Positions 55,060 to 64,000 of a stretch of DNA of 64,000 bases are shown here, piece by piece. Source of the stretch: Wolbachia endosymbiont (group B) of Hofmannophila pseudospretella. Its GTDB lineage: Bacteria > Pseudomonadota > Alphaproteobacteria > Rickettsiales > Anaplasmataceae. Where the stretch lies: contig NZ_OZ034788.1 in the NCBI RefSeq assembly GCF_964028515.1, positions 1 through 64,000 on the forward strand, read 5' to 3'. Within the stretch, counting starts at the first letter, position 1; the number at the start of each line of letters is the position of its first letter. The notes beneath the pieces were generated by a model. The model had not been told where the DNA came from. It worked only from the letters and a program-made list of their open reading frames with translations, and did not search any database. Made by a program: the position numbers and the translations under genes.

Positions 55060-55520
55060 TATTCTTCTTCTACCTCTCTCGCATCACTTTTTCAATTACC
55101 TTTTGCAGCAGGTCTTTTGCTATTCTCAAATGGATTACTGTTAATTTAATATTAAGTATTATTAAGAACCTAAACAATATGACCATTTCCAGTGTTCAAA
55201 ACTAATGGTGGTGAGAAGTGTTTTTCTTGGAATCAATTGGTCTACCAAACGATACATACGAACTTTTTTATATTCTGACTTTGCTATACGCTAAAACTAG
55301 CCATATTAGCACATTTCATCAATATCTACATACGAACTGTTTTGCCTAAGCTTATTGAAATAATTTAAATCTTCTATTTTTATAACCTTATTTTTATGCA
55401 ACGTGTTCTCACAAAGGTAGGCAGTTTTTTTGCGATTTCCGAAGGAGTAAATAAACAAATTCATTATAGCGCTACAGAGTCTAGTATTTTCTATAAATTT
55501 TTATTTAATCTACTAATAAA
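55060..55520. other. Non-coding stretch
   Basis: About 460 bases between the IS5-like element and the promoter of the DnaJ-ankyrin gene. No gene or remnant was recognised. Confidence 0.4.
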
Positions 55521-55549
55521 TTGACAAATATTACAATATTTGCTAAAAT
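55521..55549 (+). promoter_or_regulatory. Promoter of the DnaJ-ankyrin gene
   Basis: TTGACA at 55521-55526 and TAAAAT at 55544-55549 with an ideal 17-base spacer, 82 bases upstream of the ATG at 55632, which is preceded by GTGGAGAA. Confidence 0.7.
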
Positions 55550-55631
55550 GTTCATATAATAGTACCTTGCTTTCATAAAGATGTAGTATTGGTAATGTCA
55601 TGAAAAATGTATCAAAGTAGTGGAGAAATAG

Positions 55632-57749
55632 ATGCCTGATTATTATGAAGTACTAGGAATAGATGAAGAAGCTTCTGAATATGAAATAACCCAAGCATAT
55701 CGTAATTTAGCAAAGCAGTATCATCCAGATAAATTTCCTGAAAAAAAAGATCTCAATATGTTAAAAGTAAAGACGAACCTTTCACAAGCAGAAGAAAATC
55801 GACTAATTCAACTTGAAAAAAAAGTTCAAGAGAATGAGGAAAAGTTCAAAAAAATACAAGAGGCACATACAGTATTATCGGATATAGAAAAAAGGGAAAA
55901 GTATGATGAAGAAAAGAATGGTAATCAATGTTCAGGAACATCTAAATCTTCAAGTTTCCAAGAGAAGCTTGATGAGATGGTTGGAAAAATGGATGAGATT
56001 AGTAGTGCACAATACAAACGTACTATGAGAAATCTCAGAGGATTGACTTCTATTACGAAGGAGTTGAATCTGCAAGAAAAATCAAGACGTACACTGAAAC
56101 AAGAATCATTAAAACGTGTACTTGATGAATTAGAAGATGCGCAGAAAAAAACTTTTTTCAGTTTAAGTGTTAGTCTGATTTTAGATAGACTTAAGGATTT
56201 TGCCGTTCAGATAGAAGATATAAATTTTTCTAATTACTCGAAATATCGAGAAGAGCTTATTATTCTGTATGATAAAAAGGAATTCTTAAATCTTTTAATG
56301 GAAAAAGGAGTAAAGTTATCAAATACTGTTTTGCATGCAGCTATTGAATATAATTCTATAAACGTTGCTTATTACCTTGTAAATGAACACATAGATAAGA
56401 TAGATATCAATCATCAAGATGAAAATGGAAATACAGTTTTACATCTCGCTTTAGAACTTTTGTGTTTGGATAAACCAGAAGTCAAAGGTATTATTAAATT
56501 ACTTCTAAGCAAAGGTATAAAATTTGATATTCAAAATAAAAAAAGTGAAACCCCATTTGATCTCTTAGTTAAATATGTTAGCTATCCAATTAATCAACAA
56601 AAGAAATTAAATAATATTCAGGAGCTTCTTAGCAATTGTACAGTTAAAGACATATTGAAAGGTCTAAATGGTACTTCTTCATTAAATACACTAGCAGAAC
56701 TTGCTGTTTATCATTGTAGTGAAGAAGTTTTAAAAACTTTAATTGAAGGTGGTATGAATGTCAATTGTCAAGACGAAAATGGAGATACAGTTTTACATCA
56801 CGCTTTTAAATGTTTTGGCTCAGAAGATGATGAATGGAAGGAGCAAAATATTACAAAATTACTTCTAAATGAAGGTGCGAAACTTGATATTCAAAATAAA
56901 GAAAGTAAAACTCCATTTGATCTCTTGGTTGGATATGTTACAAAGGCGCATTATACTAAAAAGGAAAGATTACATCATGTTTCAAGGATCCTTAGCAATT
57001 GTACAATTAAAGGTACACTAAAAAGTCTAAATGGTACTTCTTCATTAAATGAGCTAGCAAGACTTGCTGTTAAACTTAATAATAAAAAAATCTTAAATTT
57101 CTTGATTAAAAACGACATAAAGATTCTAAGTACTATTTTAGAAGATATTGTTAAATATGATTTCAATAAAAAGATTTTTAGTTACTTTTTGCATAAAAAT
57201 AGGATTGATTACCAAGATGAAGGTGAAAATACAATTTTGCATCATACCTTAAAATTGTTGATTAGTAATAAATCAAACTATCAAGGTTATGTTGAATTAC
57301 TAATGAGTGAAGGCGCAAAGCTTAACGTTAAAAATGACAAAGGTGAAACTCCTTTTGATCTCCTGATTGAATATGTTGAGAAGGGGTTTTATGGTCAAGC
57401 ACGAAGATTAAGTTATGTTTGGAATTTGCTTAACAAATGTGAAAATAAAGATATACTAAGAGAGCTAAAATACAAGGATGGTGCTTCTGCATTAGATAAA
57501 CTAAATGAGCTTCATGCTAAGTGTCGTAATACTTCTATCATAGTTGCTTCTACACTAGCAGTGGCTGGAGTTGCTTTAGGTGTGGCTATTGCAGCTTACT
57601 CAGGAATGTTAGCGGTAGGAATAGCAGTTGGAGCCTGTTGCTTAGTTGTTGCTGCAATCATATACTATTGTAATAAGCCTTCAAAGTCACTTGAGAATAG
57701 CAATGCTGAAGCTGTAGTGAATCAAATAACAGTGGCAGATATCTCTTAA
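55632..57749 (+). CDS. DnaJ-domain, ankyrin-like repeats and membrane hairpin protein (putative effector)
   Basis: 705 aa. Residues 1-90 are a J domain (YYEVLGIDEEASEYEITQAY, HPD at 31-33) with a charged insertion before its last helices; such domains recruit Hsp70. Residues about 210-620 hold about three copies of a 150-residue unit: an ankyrin pair (DENGNTVLHLALELL, IKLLLSKGIKFDIQN), then TPFDLLVKYV, LLSNCTVKDILKGLNGTSSL and a leucine-rich helix. Residues about 638-685 form two hydrophobic helices (IIVASTLAVAGVALGVAIAA; GIAVGACCLVVAAIIYY) and a short tail. The combination suggests a protein anchored in a host or bacterial membrane that tethers Hsp70, host or bacterial; this is inference. 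It has its own strong promoter and lies next to the recombinase. Confidence 0.8.
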   Translation: MPDYYEVLGIDEEASEYEITQAYRNLAKQYHPDKFPEKKDLNMLKVKTNLSQAEENRLIQLEKKVQENEEKFKKIQEAHTVLSDIEKREKYDEEKNGNQCSGTSKSSSFQEKLDEMVGKMDEISSAQYKRTMRNLRGLTSITKELNLQEKSRRTLKQESLKRVLDELEDAQKKTFFSLSVSLILDRLKDFAVQIEDINFSNYSKYREELIILYDKKEFLNLLMEKGVKLSNTVLHAAIEYNSINVAYYLVNEHIDKIDINHQDENGNTVLHLALELLCLDKPEVKGIIKLLLSKGIKFDIQNKKSETPFDLLVKYVSYPINQQKKLNNIQELLSNCTVKDILKGLNGTSSLNTLAELAVYHCSEEVLKTLIEGGMNVNCQDENGDTVLHHAFKCFGSEDDEWKEQNITKLLLNEGAKLDIQNKESKTPFDLLVGYVTKAHYTKKERLHHVSRILSNCTIKGTLKSLNGTSSLNELARLAVKLNNKKILNFLIKNDIKILSTILEDIVKYDFNKKIFSYFLHKNRIDYQDEGENTILHHTLKLLISNKSNYQGYVELLMSEGAKLNVKNDKGETPFDLLIEYVEKGFYGQARRLSYVWNLLNKCENKDILRELKYKDGASALDKLNELHAKCRNTSIIVASTLAVAGVALGVAIAAYSGMLAVGIAVGACCLVVAAIIYYCNKPSKSLENSNAEAVVNQITVADIS

Positions 57750-58073
57750 GGTAAGTAGAAATAGCAGGAGGGTTGGTTTTATTACATAGCTAACTAAAAG
57801 GCCAACTCTACAAGCAATTTATTAAAAACCTTATTTTTGCAATCAATTTATCCAATTTAGTGGGAGTGTTAAATTTACTAATCTTTCCGTAAGTGAGATT
57901 AAAGAATTGCAAAAGATTTAATAATTTATAGATTCTTCTAAAGAAATTATCTTATTTTTTATTGGCAGACAGCTTGCTTAAACCTGTAAAACTTCTCCAT
58001 CTGGTCACTCCATAGCATCGGTATTTCTTTCAAATCAACCAATTTCAAATCTCTTGGCTGTCTTCCACTTATA

Positions 58074-59169
58074 CCAAAATCCATTACTGACCGAACAAAT
58101 AAGAAACATTACAAACTCGTTTAATAGTAGTACTGGAAATATTGACAATAAAATTACACAAAACATCTTCAAGTAAACCTATGGTATCGTAGATACTATT
58201 GCGTAAAGTATTGTATTTGATATATTGCCACAACCTTTCAACAGGATTCAGTTCCGGTGAATAAGGAGGCAAGTATATGATGGTAATGTTTTCCTGAATT
58301 TTCAAACTTTTTGATCTATGCCAACTTGCACAATCCATTACAAGAAAGGCTTCTTTCGTGCCTAAATCTTTCGACATCTGCTCCAGAAATATATTCATAC
58401 AATCAGTGTTTACATATGGAGCAAGTAGGCTAATTTTCTTACCACTTCTTGGATTTACCGCACTGTAGATATAGAAATTTTGTCTACCAATTTTCATTTT
58501 AACCTGTGTTCTGACCCCTTTTTTAAACCATCCGTGTCCGATTTTTGAATGAGTTCCAAATCGTGATTCATCAAAAAAATACCTCCTTTTCAGGGTGGGA
58601 ATTGACTATTTTATTGAAGTATTTTTTAAACTCTTCTTGCTTGTTTTTATCTTGTTTATGGTGAATTGGCCTCGGTGTTATGTAAGAAAACTTCATCCTT
58701 TGTATCTCACGGTGCACTGTTGATTTGCTAATGTTTAGGCCAAATTCCTCTGAGATTTTTATTTGCACTTCCTTAATAGTAATATTTGGATTTCTTTCTA
58801 CCCATATTTCAATTTGCTCACGTTGATTTTTGTTTAATTTGCTTTTTCTTCGCCGCTGAGACGGGGAAAATAATCTTTCTACTCTACCAAATTTTAGATG
58901 CTTTATCCATTCAGTCAAAGCAGTCCTTGAAATTTTACATATTCTTGCCACAGCGCTTATACTACTTTCTTTTCCTGCTATCACCGCTTGTAACTTTTTT
59001 GAAACATATGCGTTATTTCTGACCTTTTTTAACATTTCTTTCGCCAAATTTACAACTTTTTCGTCTAATAGTTTTGACCTTAATGCCATTTATACCTCTC
59101 TATTTTATCTACTTTAGTATCACTTCTTTCCCATTATTGTCTATCTGTTCTTTATATAGTGGGAATTGG
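58074..59169 (-). mobile_element. IS630-family insertion sequence, copy 2 (1096 bases)
   Basis: Same length, ends and orientation as the copy at 10842-11937, and the same translations in all frames, so the two are identical or nearly so. TA flanks are at 58072-58073 and 59170-59171. It is inserted in the serine recombinase gene. Confidence 0.92.
58084..59089 (-). CDS. IS630 transposase (copy 2), -1 frameshift joined
   Basis: Same two frames as in copy 1 (59089-58571 and 58497-58084), joined at the seven-T slippery run (complement of 58573-58579) to give FFDESRFGTH, VMDCASWH and LNPVERLWQ. Preservation of both frames in both copies argues that the frameshift is programmed and that the element was recently active. 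Confidence 0.85.
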
Positions 59170-60559
59170 TATTACTATATCTTCTTTAATTTTTGGTGCT
59201 AAATAATTTAACCTTAAAATTTGTTGTATACGTCTTGTACCTATATTAATTTTGGCACTCAGCTCTTTCACACTTTCGTATTTTCCTTCCTCTAGCTGCC
59301 GTTTCCAGGAATGGGCTCTTACCACTGCTTTCAGTAGCGAATTATTTGTTTTACCTTCCGGTTCTACTACTGTGCATTTATTTCCCTTCTTCTTTGTTGG
59401 TATAAATTTTTCCTCTGATTCAGAATGCACCTCTATTCCATCCTCTCTCACCATTACTCCCTTTATTAACTTTTTCACCACTTCTTTCTGTTCTCTGAAA
59501 CTTAAATTTTTCCACTCTTCTCCCCATTTTTCATATATCTGTTCAGCTTTCTTCATCACTTCTTTTTCCACTTCTCCAGCAACTATTGTTCGATTTACTG
59601 ATTCACAATTCTTTCCCCTTAAATGATTGTTGCACACATAATATCGATACCTTTTATTCTCTTTTTTTGAGTACGTTAGCGTCATGTTTACATCACAGCT
59701 TTTGCACTTAATTATTCCCCTAAGTAGCGCTTCCTCATATTTTGCTTTTCTATATGGCTGATTCTTTATCAATTCTTGTGCTTTCTGCCATTTTTCCTCT
59801 TTTATTATTGCTTCATGCTTTCCCTCATACTCTTTCTCATAATGCCGTATTTTTCCCATATATATTGGATTTGTTATTATTCTTCTCACCGTCGCCTTTT
59901 TAAAGATATCTGATTTTGTTCTGTAACCTTCTCTATTTAACTCCCTTGCCAGTTCTGCAATTGACTTCAGCTCCAAATATCTTTCAAATATGTGCCCTAC
60001 TATTTTCGCTTCTTTCTCATTTATTATTAATTCCTTATCTTTCACATCATACCCAAGCGGCAAAGTTCCTCCCATCCACAATCCCTGCTCCTTTGATGTT
60101 GCTATTTTATTTTTTACTCTCTCTACAATCATTTCTCTTTCTAGCTGTGCTGCTCCTGATAACACTGTTTGTACGAACTTTCCCATTGGCGTATTATTGT
60201 CAAATATCTGTGTTACTGCTACAAAATTTACTCGGTGCCTTCTAAAAAATGATGTTACCTCTATGCTGTCTTTTGTTTCTCTCGAGAGCCTATCTAGCGT
60301 ATATACTACCACACAATCTACTTCTCCTCCTTTCACGTCTTCAAATAACTCCTTTATCGCTGGTCTTTCTAAATTTTTTCCTGAGAAACCTCCATCATCG
60401 TACCTTTTTGCCAATGCTACCCATCCTTCTCGGCTTTTTATATATTTTTCACATGCTACTCGTTGCGCATCAAGACTGTTAAACTTTTGTTCTAGTCCAT
60501 CCTCATTTGATTTTCTTGTATATATCGCACACCTTACTTCTTTTAGCATTTTCTCCTCT

Positions 60560-60991
60560 TCAGCTCCCATTTTTATCACGCATTCCAAATAATAAAGGTC
60601 CGTTGTAGCTCATTCCCATTATTTTCCCCGCCACTGCTGATAATGACGTATAAAATCCTTCTCTGTAGATTAAACCCTTGTCTGTTACCATTACCGCATG
60701 CGTCTCTTCTCCTCTCTCTAGTATTAATTCTGTTCCTTCTACTGGCAGTTTATCACTACTTATTCTTTTTCCCTTCTCTAGCCGATCTGCCAGATACTCT
60801 AGTCTTTTTGTCCCCTTTCTTGACATTTCTCCATATGCTTTTTCCTGGATTCTATAAGCTAATCTCGGTATCAGATATTTCTTTGAATGTTTAGGTGCCT
60901 CTTCCCCAAATAACTTCTTCCATATTTTTCTCAGCTCATCCAAAGATTTTCTCTCTAAATTCATTACTTTCTTTTCTGTTTCTTCCTCCAT
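60560..60991 (-). CDS. DUF2924 phage protein
   Basis: 143 aa. LDELRKIWKKLFGEEAPKHS, then LIPRLAYRIQEKAYG, and the C-terminal GLIYREGFYTSLSAVAGKIM with NGPLLFGMR are the hallmarks of DUF2924. The family is regularly found directly upstream of serine recombinases in alphaproteobacterial prophages, as here, where it overlaps the recombinase gene by about 29 bases. It may be a recombination accessory or DNA-binding protein (inference). Confidence 0.85.
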   Translation of the reverse strand: MEEETEKKVMNLERKSLDELRKIWKKLFGEEAPKHSKKYLIPRLAYRIQEKAYGEMSRKGTKRLEYLADRLEKGKRISSDKLPVEGTELILERGEETHAVMVTDKGLIYREGFYTSLSAVAGKIMGMSYNGPLLFGMRDKNGS

Positions 60992-60995
60992 ATTT

Positions 60996-61460
60996 TTAGC
61001 CTTTCATAAATAGCTTTTCAATTCTGTCCGTTTCTTTCTTTAATATCTCGGCTATTTCTTTACTGTTTTTTGCATAATCCATCGCTGTCATTCCCAATTT
61101 ATCCGCTTGCTCTATTTCTCCTCCTGCTTCCACTAACTCTTTTACTATCTCCACTTTCCCCATCATACATGCAAGGTGCAGCGGCGTGCATTTACTGCCA
61201 TACTCTTCAGCATTTACATTTCCTCCTGACTTTATCAGTTCTCTCACGGTTTCTAGGCGTTTCTCCGTTACCGCTAGGTGCAGCGCTGTATATCCTCCTA
61301 TATCTGCTGCATTCACATTCACTCCTTTTTCAACTAATAACCTCACTGTTTTTGCGTCTACTGCATAATGTAGAGCTGTTCTTCCATTCTTGTCTCTTGC
61401 ATAAATATTTTTATATGAGTTCTCTAATAGTGACTCCTCTTTTTTACCGAGCTTTACCAT
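60996..61460 (-). CDS. Ankyrin-repeat protein (small)
   Basis: 154 aa with about four ankyrin repeats: NGRTALHYAVDAKTVRLLVE, GGYTALHLAVTEKRLETVRE, CTPLHLACMMGKVEIVKELV and LGMTAMDYAKNSKEIAEILK. No signal or membrane segment. It begins close to the gene at 61499 and ends 4 bases before the DUF2924 gene, so the ankyrin genes, DUF2924 and recombinase appear co-transcribed. WO phages carry ankyrin genes in this tail-adjacent place; they may act on host proteins. Confidence 0.85.
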   Translation of the reverse strand: MVKLGKKEESLLENSYKNIYARDKNGRTALHYAVDAKTVRLLVEKGVNVNAADIGGYTALHLAVTEKRLETVRELIKSGGNVNAEEYGSKCTPLHLACMMGKVEIVKELVEAGGEIEQADKLGMTAMDYAKNSKEIAEILKKETDRIEKLFMKG

Positions 61461-61498
61461 AATTTACCCCCACCTTTCTTTAAAATTAAGTCCCTTTT

Positions 61499-62218
61499 TT
61501 AAGCCTTCTTTCCTACTACATTTTCTGCCTCATCTATCATTTCATTTACTTGGCTCATTATTTTGCTTGCTAAATTTTTACATTCTTCCTTTATCAGTGA
61601 TTTGTCTCTCTTCCTTATTTCTTCTATCTCTATTATTTTTAGCTCCGGCATGTAGCTTCCATTCAACATGTCTGCTATTTCTCCCACTAGCCCCTCTATT
61701 CCATAGCACGTCAGTTCTCTACTTTTTGTTATTCCACCTTTTTCTCTCAAAAATTTACTTGCCTTTTCACTCTCTTTGCTATCACATAGACTATACTTTT
61801 CACTTTCCCATATGTAATACATTGGTGTTGCACCGTACTTATTTAGTTGATTAACTTCAGCTCCAGCCTTTACCAGCTCTTTTATTATTTCAACTCCTGC
61901 TCCTCCTATTTTGCACGCAGAGTGGAGTGGCGTACATCCAGTAATATATTGAGTAGCATTTACCTCCGCTCCTTCCCTTAGCAGTACTTTTACATTTTCT
62001 AAACTTTTCGCAAATACTGCACAGTGTAGTGGTGTATAACCATTTTTATCTCTTGCATTGATCTCCGCTCCTTTTTTTATTAATAATCTCACTGTTTTGT
62101 AATCAGAGATTTCCACTGCTTGGTGCAATATCGTCTCTCCTTCTTCATTTCTTTTATTAATATCGTTACTTGATACTTCTTTAAAAAACTTACTAAAAGA
62201 TTCTTTGCTAAACTTCAT
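61499..62218 (-). CDS. Ankyrin-repeat protein
   Basis: 239 aa. Repeats EEGETILHQAVEISDYKTVR, NGYTPLHCAVFAKSLENVKV, CTPLHSACKIGGAGVEIIKE and YGATPMYYIWESEKYSLCDS, then a helical C-terminal 90 residues (IADMLNGSYMPELKIIEIEE, ECKNLASKIMSQVNEMIDEA). 38 bases separate it from the next ankyrin gene. It is the WO tail-adjacent ankyrin protein, probably first in the run to the recombinase. Confidence 0.85.
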   Translation of the reverse strand: MKFSKESFSKFFKEVSSNDINKRNEEGETILHQAVEISDYKTVRLLIKKGAEINARDKNGYTPLHCAVFAKSLENVKVLLREGAEVNATQYITGCTPLHSACKIGGAGVEIIKELVKAGAEVNQLNKYGATPMYYIWESEKYSLCDSKESEKASKFLREKGGITKSRELTCYGIEGLVGEIADMLNGSYMPELKIIEIEEIRKRDKSLIKEECKNLASKIMSQVNEMIDEAENVVGKKA

Positions 62219-62385
62219 ACTTACCTCACAAAACTAGCTTTTCTAGCGCCAGACAAATTTCTTATATTTACCTGCTGCTATTCAAGTCATGTCCTTTTTA
62301 GCATGAGAAAGCAAGTCCTTTTCTTTTTATTTCATACACTTTTACCTATTATTAATATAGTATATGAGGATCTAAATATAAGTAC

Positions 62386-63546
62386 TTAACTTATTATAGA
62401 TATTGCTTGACTATTTTTCCAACTTCTGTGCAAATGTCTATGTTCGTGCCACTTCAGTACTCCTGGGTAAAATACCAAAATATGCTTTTCTAATTCGTGT
62501 ATTGAGTCTTTTTGCTCTGAATCTGAGTCATTTTTATAGTAAACGTTGTGTTCTGCTAAAACATATTTTCTGACCTTCTGATCTGTATAATTTTCTACTT
62601 TATAGTTGTGAGTAACGCTAAATCTTTCTAAAATTGGCTTGTGTTTTAAACTCCAATGCTGCCCTGAAAGTTTATCGCTTCCCAATACAAATTTATTTCC
62701 TCTTTCTTCTACGCTACTAACTGGAAAGCACGTATTTATGTCTCCTAAATCCCAACTGTCCGATAATACTATCTGCGCTTTAGCAAATTTAATCGATGGT
62801 AATAAGCTTTGAGTTAGAGGATACAGGGCTTTTAAGTTATACCACTGATGACTTCTTTCATAAATGCCTTTGTAATCTCTTGTGTGAGGCTCTGTTTCTC
62901 CAAGTACTGCTACATCTAATCGATATATGTCATTACTAAATGTTTGTTCATAATGCTCTCTTAAATAGTTGTCTACAATCTCTACTAACGGACCTCTAGA
63001 ACTGAAAAAATTTATTCTTCCAAACGATAACACTGGTCCATCTTTTTCAACTTTTCTACCTGAATAGTCTGATAATAAGCTGCCGAATATACTTTCATCT
63101 AATATAAACCTATCAACGTTATAGTAGTCATTAAAAATCCTCATTAGCCTTGATCTTGCTGGTAATGATAGTTTTGCAAGTTCTACTACTGCATCTACAA
63201 AAAAGTCATTTGGAACATCTTTTATTCCTATTTGTAATTCAAAGAAGTGTTTACCAGGTGGTTCTTCGATAATTGTAATATCTTCTATATTTGCCCACTT
63301 TAGTGCTATTTTAAGTGATGCAGGTGTTCCTCTCAGTCTTTGAAATTTTACTCCTTCTACTATCGCCCTTCTTTTATCTTTTACCCAGCGCAATATCTCT
63401 TCTAAACCATATTCTTCTATTATCCACGGCAATGTTTCTTCTTTAAGACTAAACTTAAATCCTCTGATACAGCTCAGATCAACCTTATAATCTGTTGCAT
63501 CTACTAGCGCTTTTTCCTGTTTTGTTGCATTTGGTGGCAATAACAT
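62386..63546 (-). CDS. Phage tail protein I (P2 gpI-like)
   Basis: 386 aa. LLPPNATKQEKALVDATDY at the N terminus, LPWIIEEYGLEEILRWVKDK and VEGVKFQRLRGTPASLKIAL are typical of P2-like tail protein I, a baseplate component bridging gpJ and the tail fibre. The long C-terminal part (from about 170) is a WO-specific extension. Its ATG overlaps the stop of the baseplate J gene (TAATG), as in P2-like gene order J-I. Confidence 0.85.
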   Translation of the reverse strand: MLLPPNATKQEKALVDATDYKVDLSCIRGFKFSLKEETLPWIIEEYGLEEILRWVKDKRRAIVEGVKFQRLRGTPASLKIALKWANIEDITIIEEPPGKHFFELQIGIKDVPNDFFVDAVVELAKLSLPARSRLMRIFNDYYNVDRFILDESIFGSLLSDYSGRKVEKDGPVLSFGRINFFSSRGPLVEIVDNYLREHYEQTFSNDIYRLDVAVLGETEPHTRDYKGIYERSHQWYNLKALYPLTQSLLPSIKFAKAQIVLSDSWDLGDINTCFPVSSVEERGNKFVLGSDKLSGQHWSLKHKPILERFSVTHNYKVENYTDQKVRKYVLAEHNVYYKNDSDSEQKDSIHELEKHILVFYPGVLKWHEHRHLHRSWKNSQAISIIS

Positions 63547-64000
63547 TAATTCAACTCAATCTCTAAGTTTCTTAAAGCAGCACACTCATTACCTAGCACC
63601 ACAACATCCTCTTTTGGCTCTATTAATTCCACATTTTTTACACCATCTACAAATAGATTCGCTATTATCCAAGATCTTGTTACACTCCACCCTAATCTTT
63701 TTGCTAATTCAAATTTCTCAATAAACTGCTTCTTGATTTCTTCCTCTGATATTATATAATTCGTGCTGATTCTGCTGTGGATATCTATTTCCATAATATT
63801 GCAGCCAATTACTGTTACTGTATCGGTTAAAACCCTTATATCATCTCTAGTAACTTGCTTTCTTACAATTTCAAGTAGCTCTTCTAATGCTATGCCAGTT
63901 TGTGTTGATAAAATCGAGATCTGTACTTTCCCTGGTATAGGTGATTCTACTAATGCATCTTTTACTCTACTATCTGCTGACAGTGCATAATACCTATAAT
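63546..64000 (-). CDS. Baseplate assembly protein J, C-terminal part (runs off the window)
   Basis: The frame is open from the right edge to TAA at 63548-63546 and reads YYALSADSRVKDALVESPIP, GKVQISILSTQTG, LEIVRKQVTRDDIRVLTDTV, then RSWIIANLFVDGVKNVELIE, the typical end of P2-like gpJ. An internal ATG at 63794 is not the start; at least 151 codons are in the window. gpJ forms the baseplate edge wedge of the contractile-type tail. Confidence 0.85.
   Translation of the reverse strand, partial: YRYYALSADSRVKDALVESPIPGKVQISILSTQTGIALEELLEIVRKQVTRDDIRVLTDTVTVIGCNIMEIDIHSRISTNYIISEEEIKKQFIEKFELAKRLGWSVTRSWIIANLFVDGVKNVELIEPKEDVVVLGNECAALRNLEIELN

Larger units (their letters stand above)
57959..60588 (-). 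pseudogene. Phage WO large serine recombinase, split near its 3' end by IS630
   Basis: From 60588 the frame gives the resolvase domain with catalytic S27 (IYTRKSNEDG), LDRLSRETKDS and AAQLEREMIVERVKNKIATS, the recombinase domain (VRRIITNPIYMGKIRHYEKE), a zinc-ribbon (CKSCDVNMTL ... CNNHLRGKNC) and a C-terminal coiled part. The IS630 at 58074-59169 interrupts it after KEDIV. On the other side, 58071-57959 encodes the missing tail (GRQPRDLKLVDLKEIPMLWS, then DQMEKFYRFKQ) and the stop at 57961-57959. The IS replaces the last 39 or so residues with a few IS-coded ones (IPIPTI). Removing the IS and one TA rejoins the frame exactly. The catalytic domain is intact, so partial activity cannot be excluded. 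Start ATG at 60570 or 60549 is also possible. Confidence 0.88.

Noticed and set aside
57750..57958. Phage attachment site next to the recombinase
   Set aside because: Serine-integrase att cores are short and not recognisable without the other prophage end; nothing specific could be pointed to.
59152..60588. A complete 478-aa recombinase
   Set aside because: The last residues are encoded by the IS630 end and the true C-terminal tail is found beyond the IS at 57959-58071.
63546..63794. A separate 82-aa gene before tail protein I
   Set aside because: The frame stays open upstream to the window edge with baseplate J-like sequence; the ATG is internal.
1..64000. CRISPR array, rRNA or tRNA genes
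   Set aside because: No regularly spaced repeats, and no tRNA or rRNA signatures were recognised on either strand.

Overview
The window is AT-rich alphaproteobacterial endosymbiont DNA and reads as a Wolbachia prophage WO. The evidence is a WO-type replication module, an eleven-gene metabolic island matching the published Undecim Cluster, paired double-HTH regulators plus RadC, a cytoplasmic-incompatibility (cif) operon, a large serine recombinase, DUF2924 and ankyrin genes, and finally phage baseplate/tail genes. From memory this gene order parallels the wMel WO-B region (about WD0611-WD0638). The strain cannot be named from the sequence alone.

Layout. 1-4.5 kb (minus strand): phage replication genes (ssDNA-binding-like partial gene, RecA/RepA-like ATPase, Sak4-like ATPase, sigma-like factor, TOPRIM-helicase). 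5.2-7.5 kb: a group II intron. 8.5-10.8 kb: an archaeal-type ATPase and a BRO-type antirepressor gene broken by one stop codon. 10.8-11.9 kb: IS630 copy 1. 12.7-19.1 kb (minus): a second TOPRIM-helicase and a SWIM/SNF2 helicase. 19.8-34.1 kb: the eleven-gene island (nucleotidyltransferase, epimerase, glycosyltransferase/radical-SAM fusion, WG-like-repeat/methyltransferase-like protein, PhyH oxygenase, ABC exporter, two threonine-aldolase-like enzymes, sugar-phosphate-type MFS permease; then, on the opposite strand, UDP-glucose dehydrogenase and an EamA permease). 34.5-41.3 kb: double-HTH regulators (two intact, one destroyed by an 8-base deletion and an IS630), an unknown protein, RadC and an Rpn-type nuclease.

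41.5-50.1 kb is the centre of interest: a two-gene toxin-type operon. A 506-aa CifA-like protein is followed after 8 bases by a 2281-aa CifB-like protein with two apparently catalytic PD-(D/E)XK nuclease domains, a hydrophobic pore-former-like region, an RTX-like stretch, ankyrin repeats, an Arg/His-rich hinge and a latrotoxin-C-terminal-like domain. This matches the large type V cif architecture. A previously unlisted 51-codon gene with a good ribosome binding site follows cifB and may be a third cistron.

50.2-55.1 kb is an insertion-sequence graveyard (IS630, IS5, a second IS5-like, probable IS982 and IS481 scraps, two ankyrin gene fragments) around one intact membrane-anchored putative effector gene. 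55.6-57.7 kb encodes a DnaJ-ankyrin-transmembrane protein. At 58.0-60.6 kb the WO serine recombinase is split near its 3' end by IS630 copy 2; removing the IS and one TA restores the reading frame exactly. 60.6-64 kb holds DUF2924, two ankyrin proteins, tail protein I and the 3' part of baseplate protein J.

The two IS630 copies look identical (1096 bases each), lie in the same orientation and bracket about 47 kb containing the metabolic island and the cif operon, so recombination between them could remove both at once.
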